A DNA stretch of 64,000 nt from Roseomonas genomospecies 6. GTDB lineage: Bacteria > Pseudomonadota > Alphaproteobacteria > Azospirillales > Azospirillaceae. The stretch is from contig NZ_QOKW01000022.1 of the NCBI RefSeq assembly GCF_008365375.1, positions 45,375 to 109,374 of the forward strand, in the 5' to 3' direction. Each line of letters opens with the position of its first letter. Positions within the stretch are counted from its first letter, which is position 1. Shown piece by piece: positions 24,642 to 31,992 of this stretch. Under the pieces are notes generated by a model. The model had not been told where the DNA came from, ran no database searches, and was given only the letters and a program-made list of their open reading frames with translations. The position numbers were made by a program, and so were the translations under genes.

Positions 24642-25253
24642 TCAGGCGTCCTCAACAAGCGATCGGTAATGGGTGGGATCGAAGCCGCCGGGCCACCCGG
24701 GGACTAGCCCTGCAGAGATAGCTGCCGCCGCAGCTTTGACCGATGCCACTCCGCCGTCGGCGTCTCCGCACCAAAGGCACATGCCCGCCGATGGGTCCTC
24801 GGGGTTGGCGAACCAGGTTCCTCCGCAACGAGAGCAGCACGCGCATGCGCCCGCCATGGAGACCGCTCCGTCGGCACGGCGCCAGGGGACGGCAACCCGA
24901 CCATTGGACGTGCCGATGGCGACGCGTTGACCGACTCTGGTCACCTGCTCCCAGAGGGCCATCGGCTTGGCGATGAGGCGCAGGTCCAGGCCACCCTTCG
25001 CCTCGAACCAGGTGCCGATCTCAGGCAGATGGAAGTCCGGCAAGTAGTCGGTGTCCTCTCCGGACAGGCGAAGCCGGTGGGGCTCGTAGGCCCACGCGAT
25101 GCTGCGGTTGTCGAAGAAAACGGCCCATTGGCTCTCCAGGCGCGACGCCATGCGGACACCGCGGTAAAGCGTAGGCTTCGGGCCGGACATCGCCGGAAAG
25201 GCGCTAGGGCGCGCCGCCAGAGCGTGGTCAATGGTCAGGATGGCGGCGCTCAT
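24642..25253 (-). CDS. PD-(D/E)XK nuclease-like protein with zinc ribbon, 203 aa
   Basis: The start MSAAILTIDHAL sits in an ATGA overlap with the upstream gene. Residues 30-95 read YRGVRMASRLESQWAVFFDN, then WAYEPHRL, TDYLPDFHLPEIGTWFEAKG. This is the E...PDF...ExK arrangement of phage- and TnsA-type PD-(D/E)XK nucleases. Near residue 140 a CxxCxxC plus CLWC pair suggests a zinc ribbon. A DNA-cleaving enzyme is likely. The partner is the unrecognised 457-aa protein, so the pair may be a two-gene nuclease system. Confidence 0.7.
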   Translation of the reverse strand: MSAAILTIDHALAARPSAFPAMSGPKPTLYRGVRMASRLESQWAVFFDNRSIAWAYEPHRLRLSGEDTDYLPDFHLPEIGTWFEAKGGLDLRLIAKPMALWEQVTRVGQRVAIGTSNGRVAVPWRRADGAVSMAGACACCSRCGGTWFANPEDPSAGMCLWCGDADGGVASVKAAAAAISAGLVPGWPGGFDPTHYRSLVEDA

Positions 25254-26623
25254 CGCACACCTCCAGCCATCCGGACCAGATCGTCCTCGATGCGGGCGGC
25301 CTTCTCGTACATCCACGAGTGCAACCCCTCAACATATTCCCGGGCACGCTCCTCCAAGCGCACCATGAGCGTTCTCCCGTCCTCGTCTGAATGTTGACCG
25401 AGACGCAGATCCCGTTCCAGGCTCGCGGCGCGAGTGCCTGGCGGAGAAAGCGTAACATCGGCCTTCGGAAGCCTGAGCGCGTCGCCGTGGATATTCCGGG
25501 CGTCCGGGAAGCCACTGTCTAGGACCGATGCCAAGCTTGTTGGGGAGACCTCGATGAACTCGTGGTCATCGCCTGGATAGTCGCTGGACTCACAGTGGCA
25601 GACCGTCCGGATGGCCTGCGCATCGTCGATGGAGACCCTCAACGTGCCGTGCCTAGAGAAGACATGCCCCTGGTGGTCCGGCATGCCTATTACAAACGTG
25701 CCATCAATCATGAAATCCGAAAGATCAGTCAAAGACAGTGGGACGCCTTCTCTGCGCGGCTTGGGGATGTAGGTCACGGCGAGCACCGGCCGTCGCACGA
25801 GATAAGCGCGCACTTCCCTTTTGGGACCGAAGGGAGCGAGGGCCAAGCCGATGCGGCGGCAAGCCCACACGGCCATGCGCTGCACCTCACCGTGCGTCCC
25901 GTCCGCCTTCTTCGGCCACCAGTCACCGAAGAAGACCGCCAACTCCTCCGTAACCAGTTCGATGCGCGGGACAGTCTGCCACTCCCACATGAAGGACTCG
26001 TAGTCCGCCTCCCAGGTGTTGCCGTTCGGCGCCAGCCCCTGACGCTCGATGGTGTCGTAGTACCAGGGAAGGCCGGTCGCCTCTGCAATGCGGCGCGCCT
26101 GCCCCTGGATGGCGGCGGAGAGCATGACGAGATGCTCGGCTTCTGAGTTCTCCGGCAGCGCATCCATGCCCTCGGCAAGCGTCGTCCCCTGGACCAGGGC
26201 CACGACCACGCCGTCGGAGTCTAGGCCGGCCAGCTTGGTCGCCGCCTCCGCCAGCTTCAGGTATCCGGCAGGCTTCTGGGTAAGGCGGCCCCGTGTCTTC
26301 TCCTCCGACAGCGGATCGCGCGTGAACCGCTCCAAGGCGCCGCTCTTGCCGTTGCTGCTCCCCATGCACGCCGCCTCGGTGATGGCGGACTTGGTCAGAT
26401 GCCCGCCACCCACACGAGCCGCAGTACACGCCTGCGTGATGATGGTGTACAAGTTCTTCGCCATGCGAATGACGTTGGAGTCCTTCATCTTCTCGTTTTT
26501 GGCGATCCCCGCGCGGGCGAAGGTTGCCTGTCGCTCGATTTGCGTGCGCTGATGCCCCATCTGGGCCTCCACGCGGTCCTTCATCTGAGCGACCTCCAAG
26601 CTGGTGTCCTTGTTGTTCGGCAT
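25250..26623 (-). CDS. Hypothetical protein, 457 aa, operon partner of the nuclease
   Basis: The ATG is chosen for the GGAGGGG ribosome site three bases before it. It is a soluble protein with a long helical N-terminus (LEVAQMKDRVEAQMGHQRTQIE). The central region is Trp-rich (SFMWEWQTVPRIELVTEELAVFFGDWWPKK) and a beta-rich part with HCESSDYPGDDHEF follows. No catalytic motif is recognised. It is translationally coupled (ATGA) to the downstream PD-(D/E)XK-like gene. It might supply target recognition for that nuclease, but this is unproven. Confidence 0.55.
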   Translation of the reverse strand: MPNNKDTSLEVAQMKDRVEAQMGHQRTQIERQATFARAGIAKNEKMKDSNVIRMAKNLYTIITQACTAARVGGGHLTKSAITEAACMGSSNGKSGALERFTRDPLSEEKTRGRLTQKPAGYLKLAEAATKLAGLDSDGVVVALVQGTTLAEGMDALPENSEAEHLVMLSAAIQGQARRIAEATGLPWYYDTIERQGLAPNGNTWEADYESFMWEWQTVPRIELVTEELAVFFGDWWPKKADGTHGEVQRMAVWACRRIGLALAPFGPKREVRAYLVRRPVLAVTYIPKPRREGVPLSLTDLSDFMIDGTFVIGMPDHQGHVFSRHGTLRVSIDDAQAIRTVCHCESSDYPGDDHEFIEVSPTSLASVLDSGFPDARNIHGDALRLPKADVTLSPPGTRAASLERDLRLGQHSDEDGRTLMVRLEERAREYVEGLHSWMYEKAARIEDDLVRMAGGVR

Positions 26624-26699
26624 GGTCCCCTCCGCCGCTTGCGAGATTGTGACGACGACCGAATGATGCCTGACACAGCCGGAATCTGGGTTCGTATTT

Positions 26700-26740
26700 A
26701 ACGAAAGGTCCGTAAATTTTTCCACGAACCTTTCTCACGA
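26700..26740. promoter_or_regulatory. AT-rich divergent promoter region with inverted repeat
   Basis: CGAAAGGT and ACCTTTCT arms flank an AT-rich centre between the divergent genes at 26623 (-) and 26857 (+). It is probably the promoter/operator of the minus-strand operon. Confidence 0.35.
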
Positions 26741-26822
26741 ACTGCGGCGAACCGGTTGCTGTCCCGGTATCCTGTGATGCCGTGTGCGATAGCCGGCGCT
26801 CATGCACACTGCCCCTCATCCC

Positions 26823-26834
26823 GTGCGCAGATGA
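26823..26834 (+). promoter_or_regulatory. GTGCGCAGATGA box
   Basis: Copy of the plasmid-wide motif ending 23 bases before the start at 26857, with a strong GGGAGGTGAT ribosome site between them. Confidence 0.5.
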
Positions 26835-26856
26835 CCTCCTGACCAGGGAGGTGATC

Positions 26857-27603
26857 ATGTCCAACGCCTACTTCATTCACGACGCCAAGGCCGACCGCGA
26901 CTGGATTTGGCTGCCTGACGCACGAGGCGGCCACATCGCGGTCACCCGCGATGTGGTTCGCTCGTTTCTGTCGGAGGCCAAGGGCTACGACGACTGGACG
27001 CCCGACCCTGGGCGAGCGCCGGTGGCCACCCCGACCGACCTCGGCATCATCGTCGCGATCCGCACCGCCAAGGGCAGTTTGGAGATCTTCGAGGACGCGC
27101 TCTGGGACGCGCGCATGGACCGGTATGGGTTCGGAGAGACCTACGTCCAGGACAGCTACGGCGGCCTGTTCCTGCGCGAGCCTCACTTCGCGTTTGCCCG
27201 CAGCGGCCCATCGGTCATCATCGACGTGGAGGGCGTGTCGGGCAAACTGCACGTCATGGCGACGCCCAACGGGCCGGTCGCCTGGTTCATCGATCCGTGT
27301 CACGGCCGCCAGAAGGTGCTCATGGCCATGCGGGTGGCCGTCAGCGACGACGGCGAGTTCGACACTTCGCAGGATGAAGCTCTGGCTCGCGGCGCCATCG
27401 GCGCGGCGGCCAAGCGCGTGCTGACCCTGTTTGGCAAACCGGCCACCACCGTCAGGGCCCGGGTCATGGAAACCGAACGCAAGCGCGCTCAGCGCGCCCG
27501 CACGCAGGAAGCCGGTCTGGCGCGCGTCGAGGTGCGGGTGCCGCCGCCGCGCGTCGGCGACATCAAGAAGACCGCGGCCGACATGTGCGAAGGGAGAGCC
27601 TGA
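26857..27603 (+). CDS. Hypothetical protein, 248 aa
   Basis: The start MSNAYFIHDAKADRDW has an ideal ribosome site. The product is a soluble mixed alpha/beta protein with many aromatics (FGETYVQDSYGGLFLREPHF) and a basic helical tail (ETERKRAQRARTQEAGLARV). I recognise no domain. It is followed after 2 bases by a small membrane protein, so the two are co-translated. Confidence 0.55.
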   Translation: MSNAYFIHDAKADRDWIWLPDARGGHIAVTRDVVRSFLSEAKGYDDWTPDPGRAPVATPTDLGIIVAIRTAKGSLEIFEDALWDARMDRYGFGETYVQDSYGGLFLREPHFAFARSGPSVIIDVEGVSGKLHVMATPNGPVAWFIDPCHGRQKVLMAMRVAVSDDGEFDTSQDEALARGAIGAAAKRVLTLFGKPATTVRARVMETERKRAQRARTQEAGLARVEVRVPPPRVGDIKKTAADMCEGRA

Positions 27604-27605
27604 CC

Positions 27606-27791
27606 ATGGACATCGTCGATCTGAGCAACCCAATCGTCCTGGCCGTCGTCGTGCTGGTGGTCATCGTGGCGCTGAAGGCGCTGCGATCCCTGGTCAGCCT
27701 AGCGATCCTGGTCGCCGCCGCCGCGGTGGTGTTAGGCTACCTTGGGATCGGGCCGGGCGTGCTGCTGCGGTCGGTTGGGCTCGTGGGGTAA
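27606..27791 (+). CDS. Small hydrophobic protein, 61 aa
   Basis: Nearly all of the protein is two transmembrane stretches (NPIVLAVVVLVVIVALKALR and LVSLAILVAAAAVVLGYLGI). It starts within the operon of the 248-aa gene and ends just before the iteron region. Function is unknown. Confidence 0.55.
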   Translation: MDIVDLSNPIVLAVVVLVVIVALKALRSLVSLAILVAAAAVVLGYLGIGPGVLLRSVGLVG

Positions 27792-27830
27792 GTGCGGAGT
27801 TCTCGGAATTTCCTGAATTTTTTTAATTCC

Positions 27831-27848
27831 GTCCCCCAAAGCACAATC
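27831..27848 (+). repeat. Iteron 1
   Basis: GTCCCCCAAAGCACAATC, perfect consensus copy beside the AT-rich segment. Confidence 0.8.
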
Positions 27849-27935
27849 GCGTCCCATCGGATGTTCAGCCGCGGGCCAACTGCCCGCAGGATGCCGATTC
27901 CTGGACATGTCGATCCCTGCCATGAGGTCTTTTTT

Positions 27936-27953
27936 GTCCCCCAAAGCACAATT
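27936..27953 (+). repeat. Iteron 2
   Basis: GTCCCCCAAAGCACAATT, one mismatch at the last base, preceded by a T-run. Confidence 0.8.
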
Positions 27954-28007
27954 GGCCGCCCCGATAAGCACCACACTGGCATCGTCCCAGATCGCGCTTC
28001 GATTTTC

Positions 28008-28025
28008 GTCCCCCAAAGCACAATC
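28008..28025 (+). repeat. Iteron 3
   Basis: GTCCCCCAAAGCACAATC, perfect copy. Confidence 0.8.
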
Positions 28026-28112
28026 ATCCAGATCGGAAGATAGAATCGTCATGGAATCGGGTGACGCAGCGAACCCCAGGTGGCTTGCTTGATCCTATGG
28101 AACCCTATTTCT

Positions 28113-28129
28113 GTCCCCCAAAGCACGCA
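28113..28129 (+). repeat. Iteron 4
   Basis: GTCCCCCAAAGCACGCA, diverging after the CAC core. Confidence 0.75.
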
Positions 28130-28229
28130 GACGCACTAGATCAGGCCAACAACACGATCAACCACGGCGGGCGAGCTTGGCCATTCATCGGGCGGCAGCC
28201 TACAAGATTTTGAAGTTCGACGGGTTTTT

Positions 28230-28247
28230 GTCCCCCAAGGCACGCAT
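28230..28247 (+). repeat. Iteron 5
   Basis: GTCCCCCAAGGCACGCAT, with one core change. It lies closest to repA, so it may overlap the repA promoter and serve autoregulation. Confidence 0.7.
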
Positions 28248-28311
28248 CGACCCTCTGGACTCTGGCCCCGCTTCAATCAGAAACTGCGTCTGATGGTTGA
28301 GTGGAGGCGGT

Positions 28312-29286
28312 ATGATGGCGAGGGCACGAAAGGAACAGGCGAAGGAGGGTATGCCCATGCAGACCTCTTTGCTGCCCTATTTCGACAGCCCCCTCACCAA
28401 GGCTGTCAAGTCGGTCAGCCACTTCCTCGCGAATCCGTTTTTCGAGCTTGATCGCAAAGCCAAGCGCCGCGAACTCACCTACCAGGATGGTGCCATCAAG
28501 ATCGAGATGAAGGCCCTCGAAGGTCAGGGGTTGGCGACCATTTATGATCGCGACCTGCTGCTGTACGTCGGCAGCCTCATGGCCCAGAAGATCAAGAACG
28601 GCGAGATTGATCCGGCTAAGGCAGGATCAAGTGAGGAAGAACGCACCTTTATATTCACCGCTAACGACTTCATTCGGATCGCCGGCAGGGATCGTTCGGG
28701 CCGAGGCTACGACCGCATCGAAGAGATGGTGGATCGGCTCAAGGGCACGATGGTCAAGACCAACATCAAGTCTGGCCGTACCACGATCAAAGGCTACTTC
28801 TCCTGGCTTTCCGACGGGACCATGCTGGAGTTCGTCGATGACGAAGAAGGCAAGCCTCGCCTGCGGTTCATCCGAGTTGTTCTCTGCAAGTGGCTCTATG
28901 AGTCCATGCTGGGCGACGCTAACCAACTTGAACTGGTTCCGGAGTATTTCGGCCTCACCCCTATCGCTCGGCGCCTGTATGACTTGGCGCATGTGAATTG
29001 CCAAGGTGAACGACTTTGGGAGATCGACTTGGGAAGCCTGCACAAGCAAGTTGGCTGTTCCATGCTGCCCAGGAAGTTCGCAGATGAATTGCGGGCCATT
29101 GCGGAGACCGATGTCCTCCCGCAATACCGGTTCCGGTTCACCGACAAGAACATCTCGCCCCGCAAAGGCCGTGGGCGACCGCCAGTGAACGGCGTTGTGA
29201 TCGAGTTTACGCCGCGTGACGTTGTGCTGGAAGGCACCGCGACACGGCAATCCGACCTTTTCACGCTGGAGGCTCCGATGTCGTAG
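28312..29286 (+). CDS. repA: Plasmid replication initiator RepA (RPA family)
   Basis: 324 aa from the ATGATG that follows a GGAGG ribosome site. The core matches the RPA-type initiators: SLLPYFDSPLTKAVKSVSHFLANPFFELDRK, then GLATIYDRDLLLYV, FTANDFIRIAGRDRSGRGYDRI, and the late winged-helix region YLFGLTPIARRLYDLA-like (here EYFGLTPIARRLYDLAH). It binds origin iterons and starts replication. The five repeats upstream are the obvious target. A strong terminator follows. The C-terminal GRGRPP patch adds basic DNA contact. Confidence 0.9.
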   Translation: MMARARKEQAKEGMPMQTSLLPYFDSPLTKAVKSVSHFLANPFFELDRKAKRRELTYQDGAIKIEMKALEGQGLATIYDRDLLLYVGSLMAQKIKNGEIDPAKAGSSEEERTFIFTANDFIRIAGRDRSGRGYDRIEEMVDRLKGTMVKTNIKSGRTTIKGYFSWLSDGTMLEFVDDEEGKPRLRFIRVVLCKWLYESMLGDANQLELVPEYFGLTPIARRLYDLAHVNCQGERLWEIDLGSLHKQVGCSMLPRKFADELRAIAETDVLPQYRFRFTDKNISPRKGRGRPPVNGVVIEFTPRDVVLEGTATRQSDLFTLEAPMS

Positions 29287-29291
29287 TCAAC

Positions 29292-29321
29292 AAAAAGCCC
29301 GCCTGGGAAGGCGGGCTTTTT
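29292..29321 (+). terminator. repA terminator
   Basis: AAAAAGCCCGCC and GGCGGGCTTTTT with a TGGGAA loop, just after the repA stop. Confidence 0.9.
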
Positions 29322-29325
29322 GCAC

Positions 29326-29461
29326 AGATCGCTGCGGCCGTCTTGGACTGCGCGCTAGATCCGAAGTGGCATTCAGATCCTAGCTCAGTTCGACTCGACG
29401 GCCAAGGGAAATCGGGAATTTTTAATTCCCGATAATACCAGTGGCTCGCCCGCAGCGATCT
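29326..29461. repeat. Widely spaced 12-bp inverted repeat
   Basis: AGATCGCTGCGG at 29326-29337 is exactly complementary to CCGCAGCGATCT at 29450-29461. The repeat encloses an AT-rich palindrome (CGGGAATTTTTAATTCCCG, 29413-29431). It lies between repA and the helix-turn-helix gene, so it may be a regulatory or replication site. Confidence 0.5.
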
Positions 29462-29511
29462 CCCGCACCTGACCGACGCCGCGCCCTCTGGCGCCACGGG
29501 AGAGATCTGTC

Positions 29512-30321
29512 ATGTTGTCCGCCACCGCGACGCCACGGCCGAAATTCGGCACCCCGGCCTACTACGCCGCCATCAGCGCCGGCAGCATCAGCTGGGAGGA
29601 TGCCGACCAGGATTGGCAGCGCGTCCAGGAACGCCGCCAGCATCGGGTGGCCACGCCCGCTCCTCGCCGGGTCTTTCGAGACCGACCGGTCCGGAAGCGC
29701 CAGTATGCCCGCGCCATGGCGACCACCGTCGCGCGCGACAGCCGCATTAGCAGCGGCGCCGTCCGCCTCCTCGTGATCCTGCGCGCGATGTGCGGAGAGC
29801 GCGGGTTCGTGGCCACCACCAATGCCGCCCTGTGTGATGCCGTCGAGAAATCGCCGGCGACCATCAAGCGTTGGCTGCGCGAGCTGCGGGGCGATCTGCC
29901 CGGCGGCATCCCGGGCGACGCCTACGTGACCACCGACATCATCCGCGAGGGTGGTGTGCCGGTCGGTATCTACGTCGAGCTGACCAAGTTGGTGCAGCCC
30001 TTTTACGAGTCGATTCCCCGGCGCCAAAAGCCGGCTCCGGAGTTATCCACAGACCGCTTAGATCTGAGCGGTGTAAAGACGAGAGAATCTACTTATACAG
30101 AAAGGATGCTGCGCCAATGTCAGACCATCCGAGAAGCCAAGGCCGAGCAAAGGGCTCGCAAGATGCCTGACGGGAAACCCTGGACGTCGAACCCTCGTTC
30201 CCGGATGGCTCAGCAACCCGTCTTGTGCATCGGTCAGCCACAAGAGCCACCCCTGTGGCTGACCGATGATGGATTGGATCCGGAAACCGGAGAGGTGATC
30301 AGGCTATTCGAATGTCGGTGA
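29512..30321 (+). CDS. Helix-turn-helix replication-associated protein, 269 aa
   Basis: Residues 85-130 (RISSGAVRLLVILRAMCGERGFVATTNAALCDAVEKSPATIKRWLREL) form a winged-helix/HTH_36-type DNA-binding unit of the sort often encoded next to plasmid replication genes. The N-terminus is basic. The end carries PELSTDRLDLSGVKTRES and a Pro/Trp-rich tail. It is probably an accessory replication protein or a regulator of plasmid copy number. Confidence 0.6.
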   Translation: MLSATATPRPKFGTPAYYAAISAGSISWEDADQDWQRVQERRQHRVATPAPRRVFRDRPVRKRQYARAMATTVARDSRISSGAVRLLVILRAMCGERGFVATTNAALCDAVEKSPATIKRWLRELRGDLPGGIPGDAYVTTDIIREGGVPVGIYVELTKLVQPFYESIPRRQKPAPELSTDRLDLSGVKTRESTYTERMLRQCQTIREAKAEQRARKMPDGKPWTSNPRSRMAQQPVLCIGQPQEPPLWLTDDGLDPETGEVIRLFECR

Positions 30322-30328
30322 TTGGCGT

Positions 30329-31282
30329 TCACGCCGCCTGCACCACTATCCCTTTCGCCAATCCCGCTGCCAGCTTGTCCCTGGTCGCCAGGGCTTGCTT
30401 GAGCGTGTTCCGCTGCGCGGCCGCCAACTCCGCCGTCCGACGCTCGATCCAGCTCTCCACCGGCTTGGCGGGCGTGGCCGGGGCAGGGACTTCCGCCGCC
30501 TTCCGACCGCCCCAACTCCCCAGGCGCGCAATGCTGCCGACGACCTCGCCGACCGTCGCCGTCATGCGCTTCACGCCGGCCTCGGCCGCGTCCAGGCCAG
30601 CGGCGCCAAGACGCTGCGCGACCGTGCCACGAGCCTCCTCAAGGCGCCGCGCGCTATCGGCCGCGATCTCCGCGAAGGCCTGGTGGAGCTGGGCGTATTC
30701 CGCCGACGGATGAGCCGCGGCGGTGCGCGTGTGGCGGTCCTTTTCCCCTTTGGCTGCACGGATAGCCTCTTCAAGGCTGCCTTTGGACTGCGCCATCAGC
30801 GCCGTCACAGTCGGCGGCGTGGTTGCGGCCAAACCGGCAAAAATGCGGCAACGCTGAACGACGGCGCACAGATCGCGCGACGAGCCTTGGTGGCGTTCGA
30901 CTTGCTCACGCAACGCCCGCATCAGAGCCGCGAACTGGCTGCTCTCGCCGGTCTCATCCCATGTCGCCAAGTTCCGCTCGTGGAGCAGCGCCGCGGCGTC
31001 GAGATACGCCGTGGCCGTCGTGCGGGCGAGCATTTTTGCCTGCTCGGGTGTCAGGCGCCGGCCGGAAGCGATCTCACGGTTCGCCCGCTCAAAAAGCGCG
31101 CTGAGCGGCCTCGCGATGCGGTCGTACTCGGCTTGTTTGGCCTGCATTTGCGCGGAGACCAGGGTCATCATCAGGGCCGACGAGGCGACCTGACCGAAAA
31201 CCATCTGCTTCAGGTCGTCGCGCGCCTGGGCGGCAAGGGCGGTCTCACCGATATGGTTTTTAATGGAGTTCGCGATTTTCAT
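30329..31282 (-). CDS. Hypothetical helical protein, 317 aa
   Basis: The start MKIANSIKNHIGETALAAQ is favoured by GGGTGAG 7 bases upstream. It is entirely helical, with coiled-coil-like stretches (SALMMTLVSAQMQAKQAEYDRIARPLS; WIERRTAELAAAQRNTLKQA) and an Ala/Arg-rich middle. No family is recognised. The palindrome at 31350 lies 68 bases upstream. It converges with the HTH gene, with only 7 bases between stops. Confidence 0.5.
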   Translation of the reverse strand: MKIANSIKNHIGETALAAQARDDLKQMVFGQVASSALMMTLVSAQMQAKQAEYDRIARPLSALFERANREIASGRRLTPEQAKMLARTTATAYLDAAALLHERNLATWDETGESSQFAALMRALREQVERHQGSSRDLCAVVQRCRIFAGLAATTPPTVTALMAQSKGSLEEAIRAAKGEKDRHTRTAAAHPSAEYAQLHQAFAEIAADSARRLEEARGTVAQRLGAAGLDAAEAGVKRMTATVGEVVGSIARLGSWGGRKAAEVPAPATPAKPVESWIERRTAELAAAQRNTLKQALATRDKLAAGLAKGIVVQAA

Positions 31283-31349
31283 TCTGCTCACCCTGCCGAT
31301 CTTCTGACCGACATCCTACTGTGTCTGTTGCCGCCCCGGCGCAAAGCAG

Positions 31350-31364
31350 GCCGGGACGGTCACG
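31350..31364. promoter_or_regulatory. Operator-like palindrome CCGGGACGGTCACGC
   Basis: Exact reverse complement of the copy at 5747, lying between the start at 31282 (-) and the stop at 31379 (-). Confidence 0.5.
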
Positions 31365-31378
31365 CTGCACTCCAAGGC

Positions 31379-31885
31379 TCAGCCGAAGTAGGACGAGGGC
31401 AGGTCGGGGAACGCAGCGTGGACCGCGGCCTCCACGACATCGGCCTCCTCGAAGGACGCAAGTGGATCGACGTTAAACCGCTCCTCGAATTCCCCCAGGG
31501 CCGACAGCCAGCCGAGGCTGTACAGGCATGCCGCGGCGGCGGTCTCGGGGGTATCCTCGATGCCGAACCGACGGAGGGTGCCGATCTCCATGTCGGACGT
31601 CTTCGGGACGACCCGGTACGGATTCTTCTCGCCGGCCTCAGCGCGCTCGCGAGCGAGCTGCCAAAAATCCTCGTAGCCTGCCTTCGCGGACGGCTCGATC
31701 ATGGAAAGACCCTTGATCTGGTCCTCGATGGACTTTGCGGCCGAGCGCACCGTCGTGAGTCTCATCTCGGCCAAGTGCTCGTCGATCATCTGCACCAGGT
31801 CGTCAGTGTCGGGAACAACGTCGGCGGGACGGATGAGGCGGTCCAGGGCCTTGTAGAGAGCGGAATCACGGATGGCGCTGGTCAT
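31379..31885 (-). CDS. Hypothetical protein, 168 aa
   Basis: A helical acidic protein without recognised domain (DTDDLVQMIDEHLAEMRLTTVRSAAKSIEDQI). The internal ATG at 31885 is preferred. The upstream in-frame part runs through the terminator-like hairpin of the helicase gene and looks non-coding. A GCGCGCACATGA box ends 29 bases before it. Confidence 0.55.
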   Translation of the reverse strand: MTSAIRDSALYKALDRLIRPADVVPDTDDLVQMIDEHLAEMRLTTVRSAAKSIEDQIKGLSMIEPSAKAGYEDFWQLARERAEAGEKNPYRVVPKTSDMEIGTLRRFGIEDTPETAAAACLYSLGWLSALGEFEERFNVDPLASFEEADVVEAAVHAAFPDLPSSYFG

Positions 31886-31913
31886 GATGAGGATCTCCCA
31901 GGTTGGTGAGATC

Positions 31914-31925
31914 TCATGTGCGCGC
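31914..31925 (-). promoter_or_regulatory. GCGCGCACATGA box
   Basis: Minus-strand copy of the plasmid-wide motif, 29 bases upstream of the start at 31885. Confidence 0.45.
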
Positions 31926-31949
31926 GGATTTTGGAGTTGGTGACGTGTC

Positions 31950-31989
31950 AGTAGCCCCAGCGGCGCCAAGGGCGCCGCTGGGGCTACTG
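31950..31989 (-). terminator. Perfect 18-bp hairpin
   Basis: CAGTAGCCCCAGCGGCGCC and its complement with an AAG loop, just downstream of the helicase stop at 31993. Confidence 0.7.
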
Positions 31990-31992
31990 ATC

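Larger units (their letters stand above)
27792..28311. other. Probable replication origin (oriV) with iterons
   Basis: A gene-free 520-base region directly upstream of repA. It contains five direct repeats of GTCCCCCAAAGCACAATC or close variants at 27831, 27936, 28008, 28113 and 28230. At its left edge is an AT-rich segment (27803-27830, GGAATTTCCTGAATTTTTTT) bounded by CGGAATT/AATTCCG arms that could be the unwinding element. The spacings of 105, 72, 105 and 117 bases are close to whole helical turns, which would place bound RepA on one face. Confidence 0.78.

Noticed and set aside
27831..28247. CRISPR array
   Set aside because: Repeats are 18 bases with irregular 72-117-base spacing beside repA. 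This fits iterons, not CRISPR.
30395..31909. 504-codon plus-strand frame opposite two minus genes
   Set aside because: Crosses a gene boundary and a palindrome. It is a shadow frame.
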